NCBI RefSeq assembly: GCF_030818655.1
Contig: NZ_JAUTAN010000001.1
Location: 930,001-994,000, forward strand
DNA from: Nocardioides zeae
GTDB taxonomy: Bacteria; Actinomycetota; Actinomycetes; Propionibacteriales; Nocardioidaceae
Direction: 5' to 3'
Length of the DNA stretch: 64,000 bases
This document shows, one piece after another, positions 1 through 9,694 of this stretch (its first letter is position 1; each line of letters begins with the position of its first letter). The position numbers and the translations under genes are program-made. The notes beneath the pieces were generated by a model. The model searched no databases and was not told where the DNA came from. It saw nothing but the letters and a program-made list of their open reading frames with translations.

Positions 1-1237
<1,237 letters not shown>

Positions 1238-1437
1238 TGTCTCGTCGCTTTCGTGGTCGATCGGTGTGGCCGACCCGTTCGAGACGCTCCGGCGCGGTCG
1301 GGCCCTGCGGGCCGCGGTCGGTCGGGCGGGAGGCGAGGAGGTCTGCCACGCACATACCGGCGGAGTCGTTCCTCCGCCGCAGAGGCGAGCGCGGGCTGCG
1401 CTCGGCGCACGCCAGTGTATCCCCTAGGCTGCGGACC

Positions 1438-2160
1438 ATGACCGACTCCCCGACGGGAAGCGCCACGGCGGACCTCTCCGAGGCGTCGAGCGAGCTGGAC
1501 GACCCCGCCTACCGGGCGGCCGTGGTGGACCTCCTCGGCGCCATCGCCTACGGCGAGATCTCGGCCTTCGAGCGGCTCGCGGAGGACGCGAAGCTCGCGC
1601 CCGACCTCGAGGACAAGGTGGCGCTCGCGACGCTGGCGGCGGGCCAGCTCGACCAGGTCGCGGCGCTCCGCATGCGGCTGGAGGAGCTCGGCGCCGACCC
1701 GTTCGAGGCGATGGCGCCCTTCCGCAAGCCGATCGAGGACTTCCACCGCCACACGGCGCCCGCCGACTGGTGGGAGGGGCTCGTGAAGGCCTACGTCGGC
1801 GACGGCATCGCGAACGACTTCTACCGGGAGGTCGCCGCCTTCCTCGACCCGGAGACCCGGGACCTCGTCATCGCCACCCTCGGCGACACGGGGCACGCGG
1901 ACTTCGTGGTCGAGCGCCTGCGCGCCGCCTTCGCGGTCGACCGGCAGCTGTCGGGCCGCCTCGCCCTCTGGGGCCGCCGGCTCATGGGGGAGGCCCTCAC
2001 CCAGGCGCAGCGCGTCGCCGCCGAGCGCGACGCCCTCGCCGCGCTCATCGCGGGCGGGGTCGACCGGCCCGGGCTGGACCTCGTGGCGATCGGCAAGATG
2101 TTCTCGCGCATGACCGAGCGGCACGCGGCCCGCATGACCACCCTCGGCCTGGCGCACTAG
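1438..2160 (+). CDS. Ferritin-like fold protein (Rv3210c family)
   Basis: A 240-residue, mostly helical, acidic protein. It contains spaced Glu and His residues that fit a ferritin-like four-helix fold related to MiaE-type diiron hydroxylases: EISAFERL near residue 39, EDFHRHT near 100, and RMTERHAARM near the C-terminus. The start is the ATG at 1438; the frame is open further upstream but that part overlaps the helicase promoter region. In actinobacteria this family sits between a DEAD-box helicase and the TetR/DUF3107 pair, exactly as here. No substrate can be assigned, and whether a complete metal site is present is uncertain. A strong hairpin terminator follows at 2183-2221. Confidence 0.75.
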   Translation: MTDSPTGSATADLSEASSELDDPAYRAAVVDLLGAIAYGEISAFERLAEDAKLAPDLEDKVALATLAAGQLDQVAALRMRLEELGADPFEAMAPFRKPIEDFHRHTAPADWWEGLVKAYVGDGIANDFYREVAAFLDPETRDLVIATLGDTGHADFVVERLRAAFAVDRQLSGRLALWGRRLMGEALTQAQRVAAERDALAALIAGGVDRPGLDLVAIGKMFSRMTERHAARMTTLGLAH

Positions 2161-2182
2161 CGCCCGACCCCCGCCGTACGAC

Positions 2183-2221
2183 GAACGCCCGGCCCCCGCG
2201 TGAGCGGGAGGCCGGGCGTTC
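2183..2221. terminator. Bidirectional intrinsic terminator
   Basis: Perfect 12-bp arms GAACGCCCGGCC (2183-2194) and GGCCGGGCGTTC (2210-2221), with additional C/G pairing inside. It lies between two convergent genes, the ferritin-like protein and DUF3107, so it can serve both. Confidence 0.85.
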
Positions 2222-2245
2222 TCCGTGCGGGGGGGCCGGGGCGGG

Positions 2246-2458
2246 TCAGCCGCGGAAGCCGACGTGCCCGACGCTCGGGGTGCCGATCTCGACGTAGGCC
2301 AGCTTGGCCGACGGGACGAGGACCGTGCGGCCCTTCGTGTCCGTGAACGTGAGGACGTCGGCTCCGCCGGTGACGAGCGCCGTCACGCCCTCCGCGTCCA
2401 GGTCCGTGTCGAGGACGAGCTCGCGGGGCGCGTGCTGGATGCCGATCTTGATCTCCAT
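2246..2458 (-). CDS. DUF3107 family small protein (Rv3208A/TB9.4-like)
   Basis: A 70-residue protein of the actinobacterial DUF3107 family, starting MEIKIGIQHAPRELVLDTD and ending in VGHVGFRG. The family is conserved, small and of unknown function. The ATG at 2458 is preceded by a good Shine-Dalgarno sequence (AGGAGGA, about 7 bases upstream). It lies 74 bp downstream of the TetR gene on the same strand, so the two are probably co-transcribed, as in M. tuberculosis Rv3208-Rv3208A. The family assignment comes from recognition of the sequence pattern. Confidence 0.85.
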   Translation of the reverse strand: MEIKIGIQHAPRELVLDTDLDAEGVTALVTGGADVLTFTDTKGRTVLVPSAKLAYVEIGTPSVGHVGFRG

Positions 2459-2532
2459 GCGAGGTTCCTCCTGGGGCTCGGGTGGGTCCGTGCGGATCCC
2501 GTGGTTCTGCAACCGTTCTACCGGGTGCTGCC

Positions 2533-3204
2533 TCAGCCGGCGGAGCCGGCCTCGGCGGCGTGTGCCTCGTCGGACTTCGGGTAGCCCCGGATGCCGCGCC
2601 AGGCCAGGCCGGAGACGAGGGCGACCGCGTCGTCGAGCGAGATGCCCTGCGCCTCCGCGAGCCAGAACCGCGCGCTGACCTGCGCCATTCCCACGAGCGA
2701 GACCGCGAGCAGCTTGGCGGCCTCGGTCGGCAGCCCGGTGTCGTCCGCGATCACCTCGGCGACGAGGTCGGCGGTCTCCGCGGTGACGCGCTCGATCTGG
2801 GCGCGCACGGCGGGCTCGCTGGTGAGGTCGGACTCGAACACGAGGCGGAACGCGCCCGTGTCGTGCGCGACGTAGTCGTAGAACGCCTTCACCGTCGCCG
2901 CGACGCGCAGCTTGTTGTCGGGCGTCGAGGCGAGCGCCTCGCGACAGCTCGCGATGACCGTCGAGCAGGACTGGTCGAGGAGCGCCAGGTAGAGGTCCAG
3001 CTTGCCCGGGAAGTGCTGGTAGAGCACCGGCTTGGAGACGCCCGCACGCTCGGCGATGTCGTCCATGGCGGCCGCGTGGTAGCCCTGCGCGACGAACACC
3101 TCGAGCGCCGACTCCAGGAGCTGGGCACGGCGTTCCTTGCGGGGCAGCCGATTGCCCCGAGGCCGGGCGCTCCCGCCCCCGAGTGCGAAGTCTCCGATGC
3201 CCAC
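2533..3204 (-). CDS. TetR/AcrR family transcriptional regulator
   Basis: A 223-residue one-component repressor. The N-terminal TetR helix-turn-helix is clear: RRAQLLESALEVFVAQGY, then MDDIAERAGVSKPVLYQHFPGK at about residues 46-67. The rest is a helical ligand-binding domain that shows no specific pocket signature. The start is GTG 3204 with GGAG about 8 bases upstream; the first 20 residues are a basic, Gly-rich tail. It is the homologue by position of Rv3208. It is divergent from moeZ across a 258-bp GC-rich gap and upstream of DUF3107, so autoregulation and control of moeZ are possible but unproven. Confidence 0.92.
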   Translation of the reverse strand: MGIGDFALGGGSARPRGNRLPRKERRAQLLESALEVFVAQGYHAAAMDDIAERAGVSKPVLYQHFPGKLDLYLALLDQSCSTVIASCREALASTPDNKLRVAATVKAFYDYVAHDTGAFRLVFESDLTSEPAVRAQIERVTAETADLVAEVIADDTGLPTEAAKLLAVSLVGMAQVSARFWLAEAQGISLDDAVALVSGLAWRGIRGYPKSDEAHAAEAGSAG

Positions 3205-3462
3205 GTGCGTGTCTCCTCGTCGTCCTGCGCTGCGCTGCGGGCGCCGAGCCTACCGCCCGGTCACCTGCCGGCCGCGCCGGGCCGCGGCGCGCCGCGCCGG
3301 TCGGTGCGGTCCGGATGACGGACAGCGGTACGGCGCGGCGGGGGCCGCGCGGGAACATGGGCGACGCACCCGGTGTTGCCCGATCGACGCCCGATGTCCG
3401 ACCGGTCGCCCAGCCTCCGGTCGGTTCCCCACCCAGAAGCACCACCCGGACGAGGAGAACCC

Positions 3463-4689
3463 GTGTCCTTCCCAGCACTCGTGGAGCCGGCCGACGAGCT
3501 GACCGTCGACGAGGTCCGCCGCTACAGCCGCCACCTGATCATCCCGGACGTCGGGATGACGGGGCAGAAGCGCCTCAAGAACGCGAAGGTCCTGGTCATC
3601 GGTGCCGGCGGCCTCGGCAGCCCGGCGCTCATGTACCTCGCCGCGGCCGGCGTCGGCACGCTGGGCATCGTCGAGTTCGACGAGGTCGACGAGTCCAATC
3701 TGCAGCGCCAGATCATCCACGGCCAGTCCGACGTCGGTCGCCCCAAGGCGCTCTCGGCCAAGGAGTCGGTGCAGGAGATCAACCCGCTCGTCAACGTGGT
3801 CGTCTACGAGGAGCGCCTCGACAACGACAACGTCCTCTCGGTCTTCGAGGGCTGGGACCTGATCGTCGACGGCACGGACAACTTCGCGACGCGCTACATG
3901 GTCAACGACGCGGCGTACTTCCTGAAGATCCCCTACGTGTGGGGCTCGATCTACCGCTTCGACGGCCAGGCCTCGGTGTTCTGGCCCCACGCGGTCGACG
4001 AGAACGGCGAGTCGGCGGACGCGCCCTGCTACCGCTGCCTCTACCCGGAGCCCCCGCCGCCGGGCATGGTGCCGTCGTGCGCCGAGGGCGGCGTGCTCGG
4101 CGTGCTCTGCGCCTCCATCGGCTCCATCCAGGTCAACGAGGCGATCAAGGTGCTGACCGGGGCCGGCGAGCCCATCGTCGGCAAGCTGATGATCTACGAC
4201 GCGCTGGAGATGGAGTACCGCAAGCTCCGCGTCCGCAAGGACCCGAAGTGCGCGCTGTGCGGCGAGAACCCGACCGTCACGGGCCTCATCGACTACGACG
4301 CGTTCTGCGGTGCGGTGTCCGAGGAGGCGGCCGACGCGGCCGCCGGCTCGACGATCTCGGTCGTCCAGCTGGAGCACATGCTCAAGGAGCGCGAGGAGGG
4401 CAGCCGCGACTTCGTGCTCGTCGACGTGCGCGAGCCCAACGAGTTCGAGATCAACCGCATCCCCGGCTCCGTGCTGATCCCCAAGGGCGACTTCCTCAAC
4501 GGCTCGGCGCTCGAGCAGCTGCCGTCGGTGGACTCGGGCACGCAGGTCGTCCTCCACTGCAAGTCGGGCGTGCGCTCGGCCGAGGCGCTGGCCGTGCTCA
4601 AGGGCGCCGGCTACGACGACTCGGTGCACGTCGGCGGCGGCGTCGTGGCCTGGGTCAACCAGATCGACCCGAGCCAGCCGGCGTACTGA
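3463..4689 (+). CDS. moeZ: Adenylyltransferase/sulfurtransferase MoeZ
   Basis: Activates the C-terminus of small sulfur carriers (MoaD, CysO, ThiS type) by adenylation and then transfers sulfur to form a thiocarboxylate, serving molybdopterin and cysteine/thiamine pathways. It has 408 residues. An E1-like ThiF/MoeB domain carries the nucleotide loop GAGGLGSPAL and two zinc-binding pairs (CYRC and CALC). A C-terminal rhodanese domain follows with the active-site loop HCKSGVR. The start is GTG 3463 with GAGGAG about 7 bases upstream. The length and two-domain layout match MoeZ rather than the shorter MoeB. It is followed by a terminator at 4707-4740. Confidence 0.95.
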   Translation: MSFPALVEPADELTVDEVRRYSRHLIIPDVGMTGQKRLKNAKVLVIGAGGLGSPALMYLAAAGVGTLGIVEFDEVDESNLQRQIIHGQSDVGRPKALSAKESVQEINPLVNVVVYEERLDNDNVLSVFEGWDLIVDGTDNFATRYMVNDAAYFLKIPYVWGSIYRFDGQASVFWPHAVDENGESADAPCYRCLYPEPPPPGMVPSCAEGGVLGVLCASIGSIQVNEAIKVLTGAGEPIVGKLMIYDALEMEYRKLRVRKDPKCALCGENPTVTGLIDYDAFCGAVSEEAADAAAGSTISVVQLEHMLKEREEGSRDFVLVDVREPNEFEINRIPGSVLIPKGDFLNGSALEQLPSVDSGTQVVLHCKSGVRSAEALAVLKGAGYDDSVHVGGGVVAWVNQIDPSQPAY

Positions 4690-4706
4690 CGCCGCACGGT
4701 CCCGGC

Positions 4707-4740
4707 ACGCGCGGGTGGCCCTCCGGGGCTACCCGCGCGT
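4707..4740 (+). terminator. Intrinsic terminator after moeZ
   Basis: A 14-bp stem ACGCGCGGGTGGCC / GGCTACCCGCGCGT (one G-U pair) closes a short loop about 20 bases after the moeZ stop. The following T-run is weak, as is common in high-GC genomes. Confidence 0.75.
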
Positions 4741-4773
4741 AACCCGTCCGGGGGGTGTGTCGTTCGTCACGAC

Positions 4774-5670
4774 ATGACCCTCTCTCGGACCTCCCTCCCC
4801 ACCGGTCGCCAGACCGCCGCCGGACTCCTCTCCGGCGCCCTCGCCGCCTCGCTCGTCGTCGCCGCGTCCTCCGCGCCGGCCTCGGCCGCCCCGCGCACGA
4901 CCTGGGCGGATGCCGCCACGGCGAGCATCCACCCCGGCGTGCAGATGTACACCGAGGGCGCCCAGTGCACGAGCAACTTCGTGTTCACGGACGCCGCGGG
5001 CTCGACCTACGTCGGGTACGCCGCGCACTGCGCCGGCACCGGCGAGGCCACCGACACCGACGGCTGCGAGGCCGGGTCCCTCCCGCTCGGCACCCGCGTC
5101 GACTTCGTCGAGGGCGGTTCGCTGCTGGCCGAGGGGACCCGCGTGGGCGGCGGCACGCTCGTCTACTCGAGCTGGCTCGCCATGGACGCCGTCGGCGAGA
5201 CGGACGCGGACACCTGCGCCTACAACGACTTCGCCCTCGTGGAGGTCGACGCCGCGGACGCCGGTGACGTCAACCCGTCGGTGCCCTTCTTCGGCGGCCC
5301 CGTGGCGCTCTCCACGACGGGCACCTCGCCGGGCTCCCAGGTCTTCTCCTTCGGCAACTCGAGCCTGCGGGGCGGCATCGAGGTGCTCTCGCCCAAGTTC
5401 GGCCTCAGCCTGGGGGAGACGGGCAACGGCTGGTCGCACTCCGTCTACACCCTCACGCCGGGCGTCCCCGGCGACTCGGGCTCCGGCTTCCTCGACGCCG
5501 ACGGCAACGCGCTGGGCACGCTCTCCACGCTGGCGCTCGCCCCGCTGCCGCTGTCGAACGGCGTGGGCGACCTGGCGAGCGAGCTGGCCTACGCGCAGGA
5601 GCACGCGGGCATCGACGGCCTGCAGCTCGTGCCGGGCACCGAGGAGTTCAACGGCGGCCTCGGGCTCTGA
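4774..5670 (+). CDS. Secreted chymotrypsin-like serine protease
   Basis: A 298-residue exported protease. Residues 1-40 form a signal peptide (a short basic start, then GLLSGALAASLVVAASSAPASA, with likely cleavage after ASA). The trypsin-fold triad is recognisable: His in YAAHC (about residue 86), Asp in YNDFAL (about 151) and Ser in GVPGDSGSG (about 235). Cys residues around the His loop suggest disulfides. There is no propeptide long enough to name and no cell-wall anchor. The substrate is unknown. It stands alone, flanked by the moeZ terminator upstream and an unusual repeat (5710-5822) downstream. I am confident of the fold and less so of the S1 subfamily. Confidence 0.85.
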   Translation: MTLSRTSLPTGRQTAAGLLSGALAASLVVAASSAPASAAPRTTWADAATASIHPGVQMYTEGAQCTSNFVFTDAAGSTYVGYAAHCAGTGEATDTDGCEAGSLPLGTRVDFVEGGSLLAEGTRVGGGTLVYSSWLAMDAVGETDADTCAYNDFALVEVDAADAGDVNPSVPFFGGPVALSTTGTSPGSQVFSFGNSSLRGGIEVLSPKFGLSLGETGNGWSHSVYTLTPGVPGDSGSGFLDADGNALGTLSTLALAPLPLSNGVGDLASELAYAQEHAGIDGLQLVPGTEEFNGGLGL

Positions 5671-5709
5671 CCCGGGTCGCCTGACAGGACGGCCGGGTCG
5701 GTCCGTAGA

Positions 5710-5822
5710 GGAAAACGCGGACCGGCTCCGGGCTGGGAGAAAAGAAACGCGGACCGGAGGTCGCGACACGCCGACCGGCAGCACCGTCCGGTCCGCGTTC
5801 TCTTTCCCCCGCGCGCACTTTC
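5710..5822. repeat. Dispersed intergenic repeat, copy A (nested inverted arms)
   Basis: Arm 1 GGAAAACGCGGACCGG (5710-5725) and arm 2 AAAGAAACGCGGACCGG (5741-5757) are followed by the core TCGCGACACGCC (5761-5772). The inverted arm CCGGTCCGCGTTCTCTTT (5788-5805) and a decayed outer arm (5811-5822) complete it. A second copy lies at 58549-58674. A-runs are rare in this genome, which makes the arms conspicuous. It occupies most of the gap between the protease and the alkyltransferase-like gene. Confidence 0.8.
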
Positions 5823-5866
5823 CTCGCGCCGGCCCCGTCGGCCGCGGCCCGCTGCATGATGGGCCC

Positions 5867-6226
5867 ATGGCCGACCCCCACGCCGAGGAGCAGGAGCCCG
5901 CGCCCGACCACACCGAGCTCGTGCTGCGCGCGGTCGAGGCGGTCCCGCGGGGCCGCGTGACGACGTACGGCGCGATCGCCGACCACGTCGGCGGCGGTGG
6001 GCCGCGGCGGGTCGCCCGCGTGCTGTCGCGCGACGGGGCCGGGGTGTGCTGGTGGCGCTGCGTCCGCGCCGACGGCACGCTCCCGGCGCACCTGCACGAG
6101 GAGGCGCTGGCGGCGTACGTCGCGGAGGGCACCCCGCTGCGGCCACGACGCCGCGACGGCAGCCGCCCGGTGGACATGGCCGGCGCGTTCTGGGCGCACG
6201 GGGTGGACGGGCCCGCGGGCGACTGA
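5867..6226 (+). CDS. MGMT-family alkyltransferase-like protein (ATL)
   Basis: A 119-residue protein with the DNA-binding half of O6-alkylguanine-DNA methyltransferase. It shows VPRGRVTTYGAIADHV (about residues 27-42), then GPRRVARVLS, the helix-turn-helix with its arginine finger. Where true MGMT has the acceptor motif PCHRV, this protein has CWWRC, so the catalytic Cys position is occupied by Trp. That is the hallmark of ATL proteins, which bind alkylated guanine and flag it for nucleotide excision repair instead of repairing it. A Cys sits one residue earlier but is off-register. The start is ATG 5867, with no better upstream option in frame. Confidence 0.85.
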   Translation: MADPHAEEQEPAPDHTELVLRAVEAVPRGRVTTYGAIADHVGGGGPRRVARVLSRDGAGVCWWRCVRADGTLPAHLHEEALAAYVAEGTPLRPRRRDGSRPVDMAGAFWAHGVDGPAGD

Positions 6227-6292
6227 CCCGCGCCGGCGCGGTCGCGCCCGTGGCAGGCTGTGGCCGACCGATCGAGCGCGGGGGAGTACGAC

Positions 6293-6985
6293 GTGAGCAG
6301 CGAGAGCACCGGCATCCGGGTGATGGTGGTCGACGACCACCCCATGTGGCGCGACGCCGTCGAGCGCGACCTGGTCGCGGCCGGCTTCGACGTGGTGGCG
6401 GTGGCCGCCAACGGCACCGACGCGATCAACCGGTTCAAGGCCGCCCGGCCGCAGGTCGTGGTGCTGGACCTGCAGATCCCCGCGCCCGCGGGGGACGCGG
6501 TGACGGCCGAGGTGCTCGCCCACGACCCCTCGTCGCGCGTGCTCATCCTGTCGGCGTCGGGGGAGCAGGGCGACGTGCTGGCCGCGGTGAAGGCGGGCGC
6601 GACCGGCTACCTCGTGAAGTCGGCCTCGCGCGAGGAGCTCATCGCCGCCGTGCGGCGGGTCGCCGCCGGGGACACGGTGTTCACGCCGGGTCTCGCCGGT
6701 CTCGTCCTGGGGGAGTTCCGGCGGATGTCGAGCGGCGCGACCGAGGACGACGGCACGCCGCGGCTGACGGAGCGGGAGACGGAGATCCTGCGGTACGTCG
6801 CGAAGGGCATGTCCTACAAGCAGATCGCCGAGCGGCTCGTGCTGTCGCACCGCACGGTGCAGAACCACGTCCAGAACACGCTGCGCAAGCTCCAGCTGCA
6901 CAACCGCGTCGAGCTGACGCGGTGGGCGATCGCGCAGGGGCTCGACGACCTCGACGGTCCGGACGACGACCGCGAGAGCGCCTGA
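6293..6985 (+). CDS. NarL/LuxR-family response regulator, orphan
   Basis: A 230-residue two-component response regulator. The N-terminal receiver domain has the acidic pocket VVDDH (residues 12-16), the phospho-acceptor Asp59 in VLDLQIP and the conserved Lys in GYLVKSAS (about 110). The C-terminal LuxR helix-turn-helix is LTERETEILRYVAKGMSYKQ, then RLVLSHRTVQNHVQN. The start is GTG 6293, with GGGGGAG about 6 bases upstream. No histidine kinase gene is within the window, so its partner must be elsewhere. The next gene starts 4 bp after its stop, suggesting co-transcription. Confidence 0.93.
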   Translation: MSSESTGIRVMVVDDHPMWRDAVERDLVAAGFDVVAVAANGTDAINRFKAARPQVVVLDLQIPAPAGDAVTAEVLAHDPSSRVLILSASGEQGDVLAAVKAGATGYLVKSASREELIAAVRRVAAGDTVFTPGLAGLVLGEFRRMSSGATEDDGTPRLTERETEILRYVAKGMSYKQIAERLVLSHRTVQNHVQNTLRKLQLHNRVELTRWAIAQGLDDLDGPDDDRESA

Positions 6986-6989
6986 GCCG

Positions 6990-7928
6990 GTGGCGGACGA
7001 CGCGGGTCTCGACGCCGCCGGGCCGGACGAGCGCCTCCTCGCGGAGGCGGACGCCCTCTACGCGCTCGCGCCCGGTGACTTCACCCCGGCGCGTGACGCC
7101 CGCGCCAGGGAGCTGAAGCGGGAGGCCCCGGAGCTCGCCGCCGCGGTCAAGGGGCTGCGGCGGCCGTCGGTCGCCGCCTGGTTGGTGGACCAGCTGGTCC
7201 GCCACGACCCCGACCGGGTCGACGAGCTGCTCCAGGTGGGTGCGGCCCTCCGGGAGGCCCAGGACGCCCTCTCCGCCGACGACCTCCGCGCCTTCACCAA
7301 GCAGCGCCGCCAGCTGACGGCGTCGGTCACCACCCGTGCCCGTGCGCTCGGCCGCCAGCTCGGCACGAAGGTGAGCGAGTCGGTCGCCGAGCAGGTCGAG
7401 GCGACGCTCACGGCGGCCGTGCTCGACGCCGGGGCGGGGGAGGCGGTCCGCACGGGCCTGCTCGTCACGGCGCTGCGACCGGCCGGCGTCGACCCGGTGG
7501 ACGTCGACGCGGCCCTCGCGGTCCCGGGAGCGGCCGGGCACGTCGCCGTACCGGTCGACGGGTCCGGGGACACCGAGGAGACGGCCGGCCCGGCCCTGCG
7601 GGTCGTGCCCGACGACCCGGGCGCGGACGACCGGCGCCGCCAGGAGGCGGAGGACGCGCTCGCGGCCGCGGAGGAGGCGCTCGGTGCCGCCGAGGCGGAG
7701 CTGGAGGAGGTCGAGGAGGAGGTCGAGGACCTCGAGGCCCGCTCGCTCCAGGCCGAGGCACGGGTCGAGGAGCTGCGGACCCGCCTCGCGGAGGCCGAGA
7801 CCCGGCAGGCCCGCGTCGAGGACCAGCTGGCCGACGCCGAGGAGTCGCGGGACGAGCAGCGCGAGGCCGTCGACGCCGCTCGCGCCGAGCGCGACGAGGC
7901 CCGCCAGCGGCTCAGCCGCTGGACCTGA
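6990..7928 (+). CDS. Hypothetical protein with long C-terminal coiled coil
   Basis: A 312-residue protein whose function I do not recognise. The N-terminal 130 residues are helical and charged, with a conserved-looking block (PELAAAVKGLRRPSVAAWLV). A Pro/Gly/Val linker follows. Residues from about 205 to 305 form a near-continuous Glu/Ala/Arg-rich coiled coil (EEVEEEVEDLEARS and similar). There is no signal peptide or membrane segment. The start is GTG 6990, 4 bp after the response-regulator stop, so it is probably translated from the same transcript. Proteins of this layout are common as uncharacterised entries in Nocardioides-like actinobacteria. Confidence 0.7.
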   Translation: MADDAGLDAAGPDERLLAEADALYALAPGDFTPARDARARELKREAPELAAAVKGLRRPSVAAWLVDQLVRHDPDRVDELLQVGAALREAQDALSADDLRAFTKQRRQLTASVTTRARALGRQLGTKVSESVAEQVEATLTAAVLDAGAGEAVRTGLLVTALRPAGVDPVDVDAALAVPGAAGHVAVPVDGSGDTEETAGPALRVVPDDPGADDRRRQEAEDALAAAEEALGAAEAELEEVEEEVEDLEARSLQAEARVEELRTRLAEAETRQARVEDQLADAEESRDEQREAVDAARAERDEARQRLSRWT

Positions 7929-8120
7929 GGCGTCGAGCCGGAGCGTCTCGTCCAGGTCGACGACGCCCACGCGCGTGAAACGCCCGCGGGTGGGGAAGGG
8001 CGCTGCTCGGCGGCGCGTCGGTGGACGTGACCTCCACGCGAGGGCAGAGTGGAGCGCCACGGGGCCGACGACGTCGTCGGTCCGCCGGGCGCTCAGGTGA
8101 GCCGGACGGAGGACCAGGCG

Positions 8121-9614
8121 ATGGCGGAACCAAGCACGAACGCACCGACGGGGCAGGCGGGACAGACAGGGCAGACGGGGCACGCGACGGGAGAGCCCGA
8201 GCTGAAGCGGGTGATGGGCCCGGGACTGCTGCTGCTGTTCATCATCGGCGACATCGTCGGCGCGGGCATCTTCGCGATCACCGGCAGCGTGGCCGGACAG
8301 GTCGGCGGCGTCGCCTGGCTCCCGTTCCTCGTCGCGTTCGCGATCGCGACGGTGACGGCGTGCTCCTACCTGGAGATGGTGACGAAGTACCCGGAGGCCT
8401 CCGGCGCGGCGCTCTACGTGCACAAGGCCTTCGGCATGCACTTCGTGACCTTCATCGTCGCGTTCACCGTGATGTGCTCGGGCATCACCAGCGCGGCGAC
8501 CTCGTCGAACCTCGTCGCGGGCAACCTGCTCGTCGGGTTCGACCGCGTCGTCGGAGGCGTGCCCACCGGCAACATCGCGACGCTGCTCACGGCCCTGGCC
8601 ATCGTGGTGCTGCTGGCCCTCGTCAACATCCGGGGCGTCAGCGAGAGCGTGAAGCTCAACGTGGTCATGACCGTCGTGACCATCCTGGCGCTCGCCATCG
8701 TCATCACGATCGGCATCTGGACCGCCGCCTCGGGCGAGGGCGACGTCGGTCGCATCACGGTCTTCGAGTCCAGCGACGACCGCAACCTCTTCGCGGCCGT
8801 CACCGTCGCGACGGCCATCGCGTTCTTCGCGATGGTCGGGTTCGAGGACTCGGTCAACATGGTCGAGGAGACCAAGAACCCGCTCAAGGTCTTCCCGCGC
8901 GTCATGCTCACCGGCCTCGGCTTCTGCGCGCTGCTCTACGTGCTGGTCGCGATCACCGTGGTGCTCGTCATCCCGCTCGACGACATCTCCACGCCGACCA
9001 GCGAGGCCGGCATCCTGCTCGACGTGGTCAAGGTCGGCGCCCCGGGCATCCCGGTGGACACGATCTTCCCGTTCCTCACCGTCTTCGCGGTGGTCAACAC
9101 CGCGCTCATCAACATGCTGATGGCGAGCCGCCTCGTCTACGGCATGGCGAAGCAGGGCGTGCTGCCGCGCTCGCTCGGCCACGTGCTGCCGAGCCGCCGC
9201 ACCCCGTGGGTGGCCATCGCCTTCACCACGGCGCTCGCCATCGGCCTCATCTGCTACGTGCGCCTCTCCGACCCCGACGGCGAGGGCACCGTGGTGCCCG
9301 CCCTCGGCGGCACGACGGCCCTCCTGCTCCTGGCGGTGTTCGCCGTCGTCAACGTCTGCGTGCTCATCCTGCGCCGCGACCCGACGCCCGAGGGCGCCTT
9401 CCGCGTGCCGACCGTGCTCCCCGTGGTCGGCACGGTCGCCTGCCTCTACCTCGTCGGGCCCTGGGCCCGCCTCCCGGAGCAGTACATCCAGTACCGGATC
9501 GGCGGTGCGCTCCTCGTCATCGGCGTCGTGCTGTGGGCCGTGACCTGGTTCGCCAACCGCGCGCTGCGCTCGGAGCGCACGGGCTTCCGGGACGTCGAGG
9601 ACCTGGAGGGCTGA
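8121..9614 (+). CDS. APC-family amino acid/polyamine permease
   Basis: A 497-residue inner-membrane transporter with about 12 hydrophobic segments. The APC signature GDIVGAGIFAITG lies in the first transmembrane helix (about residues 45-57). An unwound helix 6-type region lies near AIAFFAMVGFEDSVNM, which ends with the conserved Glu-Asp of APC permeases. The N-terminal tail has a Gly-Gln-Thr repeat (TGQAGQTGQTG). The start is ATG 8121 with CGGAGGA about 8 bases upstream; a GTG 24 bases earlier is the alternative. The substrate cannot be read from sequence. The 192-bp gap before it shows no further signal. Confidence 0.88.
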   Translation: MAEPSTNAPTGQAGQTGQTGHATGEPELKRVMGPGLLLLFIIGDIVGAGIFAITGSVAGQVGGVAWLPFLVAFAIATVTACSYLEMVTKYPEASGAALYVHKAFGMHFVTFIVAFTVMCSGITSAATSSNLVAGNLLVGFDRVVGGVPTGNIATLLTALAIVVLLALVNIRGVSESVKLNVVMTVVTILALAIVITIGIWTAASGEGDVGRITVFESSDDRNLFAAVTVATAIAFFAMVGFEDSVNMVEETKNPLKVFPRVMLTGLGFCALLYVLVAITVVLVIPLDDISTPTSEAGILLDVVKVGAPGIPVDTIFPFLTVFAVVNTALINMLMASRLVYGMAKQGVLPRSLGHVLPSRRTPWVAIAFTTALAIGLICYVRLSDPDGEGTVVPALGGTTALLLLAVFAVVNVCVLILRRDPTPEGAFRVPTVLPVVGTVACLYLVGPWARLPEQYIQYRIGGALLVIGVVLWAVTWFANRALRSERTGFRDVEDLEG

Positions 9615-9694
9615 CCGCTCCGGCCGGAGCCGCGCGTCGCGCACCTGGTGAAACGGGTTCGGAGGGGAGGGACCCCGCGTCGTACCCTGGGCCG

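Noticed and set aside
9617..9632. GCTCCGGCCGGAGC palindrome after the permease as terminator or aro attenuator
   Set aside because: The arms meet with no loop and no T-run or leader peptide with aromatic codons is present.
6681..9644. Very long open frame on the reverse strand across the coiled-coil and permease genes
   Set aside because: High GC removes stop codons in antisense frames; its His/Glu/Arg/Asp-rich composition is typical of shadows, and strong forward genes explain the DNA.
8021..9694. Possible long N-terminal extension of the DAHP synthase running back through the permease gene
   Set aside because: The frame is open only through composition; the family start matches GTG 9695 and the upstream DNA encodes the permease in another frame.
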